This document shows, in pieces, positions 5,899 through 12,220 of a stretch of 12,220 nucleotides of DNA. Origin of the DNA: JANNFX01 sp031380225 (lineage in GTDB: Bacteria > Pseudomonadota > Alphaproteobacteria > Rhizobiales > Hyphomicrobiaceae); the NCBI GenBank assembly GCA_031380225.1, contig JANNFX010000007.1:1-12220 (forward strand), given 5' to 3'. Position 1 is the first letter of the stretch. Every line of letters begins with the position of its first letter. Below the pieces are notes generated by a model that did no database searches, had not been told where the DNA came from, and was given only the letters and a program-made list of their open reading frames with translations. The position numbers and the translations under genes were made by a program.

Positions 5899-6825
5899 TT
5901 GCAAGGCGGAACGGTGAAAATCGGAACGCGCGGATCGGCGCTAGCACTGGCTCAGGCGCATGAGGTCCGAGCCCGGTTGATGGCGGCTCACGGCCTGCCC
6001 GAAAGTGCGTTCGAAATAGTAATCATCAAGACCACAGGCGACATGATCCTCGACCGGCCGCTCGCCGAGGTTGGCGGCAAGGGCTTGTTCACCAAGGAAA
6101 TCGAAGACGCGCTGTTGAACCGCGACATTCACCTCGCCGTCCATTCGATGAAGGACATGCAGACCGCATTGCCTGATGGTTTGATCATCGGCGCGACGTT
6201 GCCACGCGAAGACGTGCGCGATGCCTTCATCAGTCTCAAATATGCGTCGATCGAAGCACTGCCTAACGGCGCAACTGTTGGCACGTCGTCGCTGCGCCGG
6301 CAGGCCCAGCTTAAACGCCTGCGTCCCGATCTCGACGTGGTTGGCTTTCGCGGCAATGTGCAAACACGCTTGAAAAAGCTTGAGGATGGCGTTGCCGACG
6401 CGACGTTCTTAGCCTGTGCCGGTTTGAGGCGGCTTGGCTTGCAAGACCGCATCACCGCGCCAGTCCCGGCCGATCAAATGCTACCGGCTGTTGCGCAAGG
6501 CGCAATCGGCATTGAAATCCGAGTTGATGACAGCAAAACCGCGGATCTCATCAAGCCCATGAACGATGAAGTAACCGCGATTTGCGTTACCGCGGAACGC
6601 GCATTTCTGGCAAAACTCGAAGGCTCATGCCGCACGCCGATCGCCGGCCTGGCGCAGCTGACGGATGGCCAGTTAGCCTTTGCTGGTCAATTGCTGTCTG
6701 TCGATGGAAAGACCTCGCTCGATGCCAAGCGCGAAGGCCGCCCGCGCGAGGCCGTGAATATGGGCATCAGCGCGGCTGAAGATATTCTGTCCCGCGGTGG
6801 GGCAACGCTAAACGCGGCTGGTTGA
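5899..6825 (+). CDS. hemC: Porphobilinogen deaminase (hydroxymethylbilane synthase)
   Basis: HemC joins four porphobilinogen molecules into hydroxymethylbilane in cytoplasmic tetrapyrrole (heme, corrin) synthesis. The 308-residue protein is full length. Motifs: VKIGTRGSALALAQA (6-20), IIKTTGD (42-48), GGKGLFTKEIEDALL (59-73), AVHSMKDMQTALP (80-92) with catalytic Asp86, GTSSLRRQAQL (128-138), VVGFRGNVQTRLKKL (147-161), LACAGLRRLGL (171-181), LPAVAQGAIGIEIR (195-208), and EGSCRTPIAG (241-250) with Cys244, which carries the dipyrromethane cofactor. TTG at 5899 is chosen for its ribosome site; GTG 5914 is an alternative. The stop at 6825 almost touches hemD (3 bases before its ATG), so the two are translated from one message. 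Confidence 0.98.
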   Translation: MQGGTVKIGTRGSALALAQAHEVRARLMAAHGLPESAFEIVIIKTTGDMILDRPLAEVGGKGLFTKEIEDALLNRDIHLAVHSMKDMQTALPDGLIIGATLPREDVRDAFISLKYASIEALPNGATVGTSSLRRQAQLKRLRPDLDVVGFRGNVQTRLKKLEDGVADATFLACAGLRRLGLQDRITAPVPADQMLPAVAQGAIGIEIRVDDSKTADLIKPMNDEVTAICVTAERAFLAKLEGSCRTPIAGLAQLTDGQLAFAGQLLSVDGKTSLDAKREGRPREAVNMGISAAEDILSRGGATLNAAG

Positions 6826-6828
6826 TTG

Positions 6829-7554
6829 ATGCATATTCTGGTGACACGGCCGGAGGAGGATGCGGACGCATTGCGCCGTCCGCTCGAAGCCATGGGTCAT
6901 CGGGTTTCGGCCGCAGCCTTGATGCAGATTGATTATCTCCCCGTCTCGTCTGCTGTGATCGAAGGCGCCGCAGGTCTGATTGCAACGAGTAGAAATGGTC
7001 TAAGGGCCTTGAGCCTCAGCAAGACTGCGCTCGAACTGGCGCGCAATTTGCCGGTCTTCACCGTTGGACCCGCGACCGCAGCTTTTGCCAAGGACCTCGG
7101 TTTCAAAACCGTTTTCGAGGGTGCCGGTACGGCCGAACAGCTGGCCGATGTCATCGAAGCCGAGGTCAATCCAACGCACGGACCTTTGGTCCATTTGGCC
7201 GGTAAAGATGTAGCCTTTGACCTCGGCGGAGCCCTGCGCGGTCTCGGCTATTTAGTCTCAGCGCCAGGTGTTTACCGGTCGACGTCAGCGATTGCGCTGC
7301 CGCCACAAGTTGCAGCCGGTCTCAGGGCTGGCACATTTGATGCCGTGGCACTGTTGTCGCCAAAAACAGCCGAAACCTTTGCCCGGCTGGCAGCCCCCGT
7401 GTTGAAAGCCCCGAACTTGCGCCAGCCGGCCTATCTATGCCTATCGGAGGCTGTGGCGAGCCGCCTCAGTCCGCTGCCCGCGGCTCGTCAATTTATCGCG
7501 ATTAGACCAAATTTGGCGGAGATAGTTATCCTCGCCGCCGAACTACAGGCTTAA
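6829..7554 (+). CDS. hemD: Uroporphyrinogen-III synthase
   Basis: HemD cyclises hydroxymethylbilane to uroporphyrinogen III with inversion of ring D, directly after HemC. The protein is about 241 residues, normal for this poorly conserved family. The N-terminal ILVTRPEEDADAL and the recurring patterns GLIATSRNGLRAL, PVFTVGPATAAFAKDLGF and VALLSPKTAETFARL match the two-lobed HemD fold. The family identification also rests on position: it starts 3 bases after hemC. ATG 6829 is taken as start; the adjacent TTG 6826 is in frame and would add one residue. No clear ribosome site is visible, so translation is probably coupled to termination of hemC. Confidence 0.93.
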   Translation: MHILVTRPEEDADALRRPLEAMGHRVSAAALMQIDYLPVSSAVIEGAAGLIATSRNGLRALSLSKTALELARNLPVFTVGPATAAFAKDLGFKTVFEGAGTAEQLADVIEAEVNPTHGPLVHLAGKDVAFDLGGALRGLGYLVSAPGVYRSTSAIALPPQVAAGLRAGTFDAVALLSPKTAETFARLAAPVLKAPNLRQPAYLCLSEAVASRLSPLPAARQFIAIRPNLAEIVILAAELQA

Positions 7555-7572
7555 AAACAACCGATAGGATAC

Positions 7573-7597
7573 CTCGTCCCCCCATCGGGGAGACGAG
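7573..7597 (+). terminator. Hairpin between hemD and Mic60 gene, possible attenuator
   Basis: CTCGTC (7573-7578) pairs with GACGAG (7592-7597), and after one C/A mismatch CCCC (7580-7583) pairs with GGGG (7587-7590) around the loop ATC. A short T-run (CTTTT, 7601-7605) follows after three bases. The stem is strong but the T-run is short and offset, so it may be a partial terminator, an RNA-processing or stability element, or a 5' leader structure of the Mic60 gene. Confidence 0.4.
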
Positions 7598-7634
7598 AGC
7601 CTTTTAAGAGAACTGACGTGGAGACGCCGGGCCG

Positions 7635-9275
7635 ATGACCGACAAAATTGATCCAACTCCGGCTGCACCGGGCCAAAAGCGCCCACACGCGACGCTCGAT
7701 CTCAGTGCCGTTGAGATCAAGCAATCTCAAGGCGCGTCGACGCCAGGGAAACAATTTGTTCCGGGCATTGAAACTCAGCCGGACCGGACGTTGCCACCAC
7801 CACAGCCGCGCCGTAGCGGAGGATTTTTTTCGCATGTTCTTGCGGGCCTAGCGGGCGGCCTCATCGTTCTTTTCGGTGGCGACAAAATTCTACCCGCCGC
7901 CGAAACCTTCGCTGGCAAACTCGGCATCAAAATGCCAGCGAGCCTCAGCTCAAATTCAACCCCCAATTTGCAACAACGCCTCACGGCTGTTGAAGCTGAT
8001 GCCAAGGCTAAACGTGTTGAAGCGGACGCGCGCTTGGCCAAGCTCGAAGACAGCGCCAGCGCTGTCGCCAAATTGGTTGATAGCCAGGCCGAACTTTCTG
8101 CGCGAACAGACGAAGCCGTCGACAAAGCGGCATTTGACGAAGCTAAGGCACGGCTCAAAAAACTCGAAGATCAATTGTCCAGCATCGCAGCGGCGGCTTC
8201 AGAGACCAGCACGGGCGGCGGTAACCGGGTGCAGGGCTTGGCCGCCATAACCGGCAAAATCGCCGAACTTGAATCTGCATTCGCCACCAAACTGGCCGAC
8301 TTCAAGCGCGGGCTTGTCGTCGAAATGGAACCGAAGTTGGCAGCAATTTCCGATGCCAGCGAAAAGGCAGTTTCGAATACCGAGCGCCTTGACCACGAAA
8401 TCTCAACATTGCGAACCGATGCCGCGCGGCTCACCGAACAGGCTGATGTGCAAAAGGCTGACAATCAGCGTCTTGCCGCTACTGTTGAAGTGGTGAAAGA
8501 CAAATCAGTGGCGCTGACAAGCTCCCTTAATGGCCTTAAGGGAACCGTTGAAAAGCAACTCTCAGAAGCCGATGTGGTTTCGGCTGTGACGCCAGTTTCC
8601 GAAAAAATTGCAGCCCTCGAAACGACCATTACCGAGGTCATCAAGAATGAAACTGCACGCAAAACCAGCACCGAACGCGTGGTCGCCTCTCTTGAACTTG
8701 GCAACTTAAAACGTCAGCTGGATCGCGGTGAGCCGTATGCCTCGGAATTGGCCACAGTCTCAAGTGTGCTCAAAGGAAAAGTTAATCTGAGTTCCCTTGA
8801 TAAGTTCAAGGACAAGGGCATCCCCTCAGCCTCAGCGTTGCAGGCTGGCTTTTCGCCGCTGGTGAACAAGATCATCGATGCTGGCCAAGTGCCAGCCGAA
8901 GGCTCTGTCATCGAGCGCCTGATGGCGAGCGCGAAATCCGCCGTCCGGGTGCGCAAGATCAGCCATGACCCAAATGATCAAAGTAGTGAAGCGATTGCTG
9001 GGCGCATTGAAGCGGCACTTCAATCTGGCAAACTGGACGGCGCGCTGGCGTTAGCCAAGAGCCTGCCTGCGCCATCCCGTGCTGCTGCCGCCAACTGGAT
9101 CGCTCAACTCGAAGCCCGCCAAGCCATTGACCAGGCGATGACCGCCATTGATCAAGATCTTAAAGCGACGCTCACTGGTGCTGCACTCCACACTGACGGA
9201 ACTGTTCCGCCCGCACCGAAAGCGCCGGCGGCCGAAACGCCAACCGATACAAAAGTGCCCGATAACTCCAACTAA
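7635..9275 (+). CDS. Mic60/mitofilin-family inner-membrane protein (COG4223)
   Basis: This 546-residue protein has the layout of alphaproteobacterial Mic60, the bacterial relative of the mitochondrial cristae-organising subunit Mic60/mitofilin. A cytoplasmic, Pro-rich N-terminus (1-60) carries a conserved-looking segment HATLDLSAVEIKQ. One transmembrane helix at about 63-81 is glycine-rich (HVLAGLAGGLIVLFGG). A long Ala/Lys/Glu coiled coil at about 110-345 (such as LTAVEADAKAKRVEADARLAKLE) would lie in the periplasm. The mitofilin core lies at about 345-505, with SLELGNLKRQLDRGEPYASEL, then GSVIERLMASAKSAVRVRKI, and GKLDGALALAKSLPAPSRAAAANW. It ends in an Ala/Pro-rich tail. Known homologues bend membranes and support intracytoplasmic membranes or cell-envelope contacts. 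It lies between hemD and the HemY-like gene, its typical place in this class. ATG 7635 has a GGAG 11 bases upstream, a little far. Confidence 0.88.
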   Translation: MTDKIDPTPAAPGQKRPHATLDLSAVEIKQSQGASTPGKQFVPGIETQPDRTLPPPQPRRSGGFFSHVLAGLAGGLIVLFGGDKILPAAETFAGKLGIKMPASLSSNSTPNLQQRLTAVEADAKAKRVEADARLAKLEDSASAVAKLVDSQAELSARTDEAVDKAAFDEAKARLKKLEDQLSSIAAAASETSTGGGNRVQGLAAITGKIAELESAFATKLADFKRGLVVEMEPKLAAISDASEKAVSNTERLDHEISTLRTDAARLTEQADVQKADNQRLAATVEVVKDKSVALTSSLNGLKGTVEKQLSEADVVSAVTPVSEKIAALETTITEVIKNETARKTSTERVVASLELGNLKRQLDRGEPYASELATVSSVLKGKVNLSSLDKFKDKGIPSASALQAGFSPLVNKIIDAGQVPAEGSVIERLMASAKSAVRVRKISHDPNDQSSEAIAGRIEAALQSGKLDGALALAKSLPAPSRAAAANWIAQLEARQAIDQAMTAIDQDLKATLTGAALHTDGTVPPAPKAPAAETPTDTKVPDNSN

Positions 9276-9305
9276 GCACTCCAGTTCCCAGAAGGTTCGC
9301 CGCCC

Positions 9306-11138
9306 ATGACGCGTTTGGTTGCATTTCTGATCGGTGTGCTTGGGCTTGCGGCGCTATTTTCCTGGCTCGCCGACAATCCCGGCACAATTGTCGTCGATTG
9401 GATGGGCTATCATGCCGAACCGAGTGTATTCCAAGTCGTTGTCATGCTGGCCGCTCTGGCGATTGCTGCCATCATTTTTTGGTCGCTGTTGCGCTCAATC
9501 TGGACCAGCCCGGCCACTCTCAGCCATTTCATGACCAAACGCCGGCAGCAGCGCGGGCTCGACGCGCTTTCAAGCGGCATGATCGCCATCGGCGCCGGCG
9601 ACCATCTGGCGGCAACTCGCTACGCCCAACACGCGCGTAAGTCGTTGCCGAATGAGCCGATGACGCATCTACTCCGCGCACAAGCGGCTCAGTTGTCGGG
9701 CGACCGCGCTACCGCGCGCCGCATATACGAGGCCATGCTGTCCTCGCCTGACACCGAACAACTTGGTCTACGCGGTCTCTATGTCGAGGCGCATCGCGAA
9801 GGCGAGACTGAAGCTCAGCGCCAGTTTGCGGAACGCGCCATCGGACTTAATCCGAAACTGCCATGGCCGGTTGAAGGGTTATTCGATTTGCAATGCAAAG
9901 ATGGTGATTGGGCTGGCGCCTTAAACACCCTAAATCTGGCGCGCAAGAACGCGACTGTTGAGCAGCCAGTTTATGATCGCCGCCGCGCTGTTCTGTTGGC
10001 CGCGCAGGCAATGAAACTCGAAGACCAAAATCCTGAAAAAGCATTGGGACTGGCAATGGAAGCCCATGCACTTGCGCGTGACCTTATTCCGGCGGCCGCT
10101 ATTGCCGGACGCTTACTGGCGTCTAAAGGAAACGTGGCGCGCGCCGCAAAAATTATTCAGAAAACTTGGGCCCGGGCACCGCATCCTGATCTGGCAACGG
10201 CCTATGCCTACGCCCGCATCGGCGACAGCCCGCGTGATCGTCTCGACCGCGTCCGTCAGCTTCAGAGCCTCAATCCAAACGCCGTTGAAAGCAGCATCGC
10301 GGTTGCCACCGCCGCTATTGAAGCGCGCGCGTGGCACGAGGCGCGTGCCGCACTCGATCGGCTGGGTGATGACCGCATGACACGCTCGGCCGCACTGCTG
10401 ATGGCACGGCTGGAAAAAGAAGAGCACGGCGACACCGGCCGCGCTCGCGAATGGCTGGCACGCGCTGCCAATGCGCCGCGTGATGCGGCATGGACTGCTG
10501 ACGGAACTGTAACCGGCGCCTGGGCCCCGGTCTCACCGGTCACAGGCCGGCTTGATGCGGTCGAATGGCGCGTCCCAGTCGACGAGACCGAAGCACGCGC
10601 CCTCAACGGCAACCAGTTGGATGAATTCGTAGCCCTAGGCGCCTATGAAACGGCGTCAGGAGATATCGTCATCCGCGAGCCGGCTGTTGTGACCGGGCCG
10701 GTCTCGCAACGCAACGCCGCGAGTACGGTAACGAAGCCTGCAACCGCGGTGACTATCAACGACGCTGGAGCCGACAAACAAAACAATCAACCGGCCACTG
10801 TGGTGATCAGCAGGCCCAGTGCGGCCGCGAAAGATAATCGATCCACGGCCTTGGTCCGGCCAGACGTTACCGATCTTGATATCGTCACTGATACGACTGC
10901 CGCATCGGGTGCCAACCAAAGTGCAACCGTCAGAGTCAAACCAGTTATTGCTTCGAGCGCTTCCAATTCAAATGGCCAGTCGAGCACGGCAGCAAAAAAC
11001 AATGTGGCTGCCGTGCAGGCGCCCAAGCGCTCATCAAGCGCAGTCCCATCGCACGCCCCCGACGACCCCGGCCCGCCTGATGACGACGAAATCTCCGCCG
11101 GCCCCTCGCGCCTGCCGTGGCCATATCGGGTGAGTTGA
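9306..11138 (+). CDS. HemY N-terminal-domain TPR membrane protein (COG3898)
   Basis: This 610-residue protein is often labelled HemY because of its neighbours, but it is not protoporphyrinogen oxidase and its biochemical role in alphaproteobacteria is unknown. It has two predicted transmembrane helices at about 3-20 (LVAFLIGVLGLAALFSWL) and 41-62 (VFQVVVMLAALAIAAIIFW) with a short periplasmic loop. TPR-like helices follow at about 80-385 (such as GDHLAATRYAQHARKSLPNEP). The conserved DAAWTADG and PVSPVTGRLDAVEWRVP motifs fall at 394-425. A long Ser/Ala/Thr/Asn-rich tail (about 460-585) precedes a terminal PDDPGPPDDDE segment. A GAAGG lies about 10 bases before the ATG. It follows the Mic60 gene by 30 bases and is probably in the same operon. 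It converges on the DUF1513 gene with 17 bases between stops. Confidence 0.88.
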   Translation: MTRLVAFLIGVLGLAALFSWLADNPGTIVVDWMGYHAEPSVFQVVVMLAALAIAAIIFWSLLRSIWTSPATLSHFMTKRRQQRGLDALSSGMIAIGAGDHLAATRYAQHARKSLPNEPMTHLLRAQAAQLSGDRATARRIYEAMLSSPDTEQLGLRGLYVEAHREGETEAQRQFAERAIGLNPKLPWPVEGLFDLQCKDGDWAGALNTLNLARKNATVEQPVYDRRRAVLLAAQAMKLEDQNPEKALGLAMEAHALARDLIPAAAIAGRLLASKGNVARAAKIIQKTWARAPHPDLATAYAYARIGDSPRDRLDRVRQLQSLNPNAVESSIAVATAAIEARAWHEARAALDRLGDDRMTRSAALLMARLEKEEHGDTGRAREWLARAANAPRDAAWTADGTVTGAWAPVSPVTGRLDAVEWRVPVDETEARALNGNQLDEFVALGAYETASGDIVIREPAVVTGPVSQRNAASTVTKPATAVTINDAGADKQNNQPATVVISRPSAAAKDNRSTALVRPDVTDLDIVTDTTAASGANQSATVRVKPVIASSASNSNGQSSTAAKNNVAAVQAPKRSSSAVPSHAPDDPGPPDDDEISAGPSRLPWPYRVS

Positions 11139-11155
11139 GGACGTCAAATATAAGT

Positions 11156-12220
11156 TTACAGCACCAACGTCACCGCGTGATTGTCAAAGGCATAGCCTTC
11201 ACAGCGGTGAGGGGTGATCGTTGCGCCGGGCGTTGCGAGCGCAAGGTCGCCTTGGCCGGAGGTGAGAAGGAAGCCGGCGCCGGTGTGGCCCGGCGCAACG
11301 CCGCAAACATCGTTCAAGGCCGCGTCGCCAATCAGGCGCTTCGATGCGGTGTCGAAAAACAACACGCGGCCACCGCGCGGCGACGTCGCCGCTACAATGT
11401 CTCCCGAGGCATCGACTGACACCGAGCCGACGTAATTTTTGAGCCCGGCATAGGTTAGGTCTGGCGCCTCGAACAAAGCCGGTGCTACGCCGCGCTTATG
11501 CCAACCGACTAAGGCAGGCAGGCCGCTGCCTTCGTTCTGGCAGCCAAACGTTACCACATCGCCGTTCGCCACCGCCAAATGCCGGATCGACAATTGATGC
11601 AGGCCCGCGTCTAATGTGTGTTGCTCGATGATGTCACCGGTTGTCACATCGATGTAGGCCAGTGATGGTTGCATGGTGTCGAGGTTGAGCGGCGCGCGGC
11701 CAGCCTCTGGATTGGTATCGATGCCGCCGTTGGCAATCACCAGTGTCCGCCCATCGGCCAAGAAAGCCAAATCATGCGGGCCGATGCCGCCAGATGCGAA
11801 TTCGCCAATTTGTTTGTAGCCTTCCGTTGCATCGCGGACGCCGATAACACCGCGTTCGGCGTTGAAATCATTCTCAGTGGCGTAGAGTAGTTTGCCATCA
11901 GGCGAAAATACGCCGTGACCGAAGAAGTGCCGATCAGGCCGGGTTTCGAATGTGACCGGAGGCTTGCTGCCAGTCACATCGAACGCGACCGCGAACGTGC
12001 CCGGGCGGCGCGCGAACACGACGCCGTCTCTGGTGCCAGGACGTAACGCAATGTCATGTCCGCGCGCCGGCAATGCGACGGAGTTGATCACGCCGGCATC
12101 CGCATCGAAAGCGACAAGCGAAAACGAGTCCGCGCCTTGCTTACAGCTGGCCAGGTAATGCGGGCGCGGCGATGCGGCACTGCTTTCGGCACGGACACGA
12201 TGACCAGTGGCGCCAATAAA
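11156..12220 (-). CDS. DUF1513 protein (COG3490), N-terminus outside window
   Basis: 354 codons plus a TAA stop are visible and the frame stays open to the right edge, so the true start lies outside. The internal GTG at 12091 is not the start: the upstream residues (such as RPHYLASCKQGADSFSLVAFDADAG) continue the same repeat pattern. Recognisable family segments are GHDIALRPGTRDGVVFARRPG, HFFGHGVFSPDGKLLYATEND, GIGPHDLAFLADGRTLVIANGG, NLDTMQPSLAYID and LHQLSIRHLAV. The repeated short beta-blades suggest a beta-propeller-like fold. Family members usually carry an export signal, which cannot be seen here. Homologues commonly close a cluster with imelysin-family and di-haem proteins linked to iron acquisition, so those genes may lie to the right. 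Specific function is not established. Confidence 0.87.
   Translation of the reverse strand, partial: FIGATGHRVRAESSAASPRPHYLASCKQGADSFSLVAFDADAGVINSVALPARGHDIALRPGTRDGVVFARRPGTFAVAFDVTGSKPPVTFETRPDRHFFGHGVFSPDGKLLYATENDFNAERGVIGVRDATEGYKQIGEFASGGIGPHDLAFLADGRTLVIANGGIDTNPEAGRAPLNLDTMQPSLAYIDVTTGDIIEQHTLDAGLHQLSIRHLAVANGDVVTFGCQNEGSGLPALVGWHKRGVAPALFEAPDLTYAGLKNYVGSVSVDASGDIVAATSPRGGRVLFFDTASKRLIGDAALNDVCGVAPGHTGAGFLLTSGQGDLALATPGATITPHRCEGYAFDNHAVTLVL

Noticed and set aside
5467..5904. 145-codon minus-strand frame overlapping the start of tsaD and the spacer
   Set aside because: It overlaps tsaD in another frame; the tsaD frame has all the family motifs, while this one has none.
11117..11419. 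100-codon plus-strand frame after the HemY-like gene
   Set aside because: It overlaps the end of HemY and is antisense to DUF1513, with no ribosome site and random-looking composition.

Overview
The window looks like chromosomal DNA from an alphaproteobacterium, probably of the Hyphomicrobiales (rhizobial) type. The reasons are the moderately high G+C content, the frequent GTG/TTG starts, and above all the conserved block tsaD-gpsA on one strand and hemC-hemD-Mic60-HemY on the other, which is an alphaproteobacterial signature. No rRNA, tRNA, CRISPR array, IS transposase gene or phage gene is visible. Almost all the sequence is coding and no gene-free stretch exceeds 300 bases.

Layout. Positions 1-165 (minus) hold the start of a short membrane protein that runs off the left edge. 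It diverges from glyQ (284-1303, plus), the glycyl-tRNA synthetase alpha chain. Two small predicted membrane proteins follow (1356-1649 and 1732-1965), then a GMC/cholesterol-oxidase-like flavoprotein (1980-3650). The beta chain gene glyS, often close to glyQ in related bacteria, is not in the window. The GMC gene converges, with a 3-base gap, on gpsA (3654-4649, minus), which is preceded by tsaD (4682-5785, minus). A 113-base divergent spacer separates tsaD from the long plus-strand cluster hemC (5899-6825), hemD (6829-7554), a Mic60/mitofilin homologue (7635-9275) and a HemY-domain TPR membrane protein (9306-11138). On the minus strand the right edge holds a DUF1513 beta-propeller-like protein (11156-12220, N-terminus outside).

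How the genes work together. HemC and HemD carry out successive steps from porphobilinogen to uroporphyrinogen III. Mic60 and HemY are inner-membrane proteins that travel with these genes. Alphaproteobacterial Mic60 is the ancestor of the mitochondrial cristae-organising protein. TsaD makes the t6A tRNA modification and GpsA makes glycerol-3-phosphate for phospholipids. The left part is translation plus an accessory redox/membrane cluster of unknown substrate.

The most unusual object is inside glyQ. A perfect 19-base inverted repeat (1045-1063 and 1092-1110, 28-base loop) of the GGGGTCAGACCCC type spans exactly 66 bases (22 codons). It lies in the reading frame in a surface linker before the C-terminal helical part. 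This looks like a palindromic mobile repeat domesticated inside an essential gene, comparable in concept to the Rickettsia palindromic elements found inside coding genes. I see no wholly new multi-gene system here.
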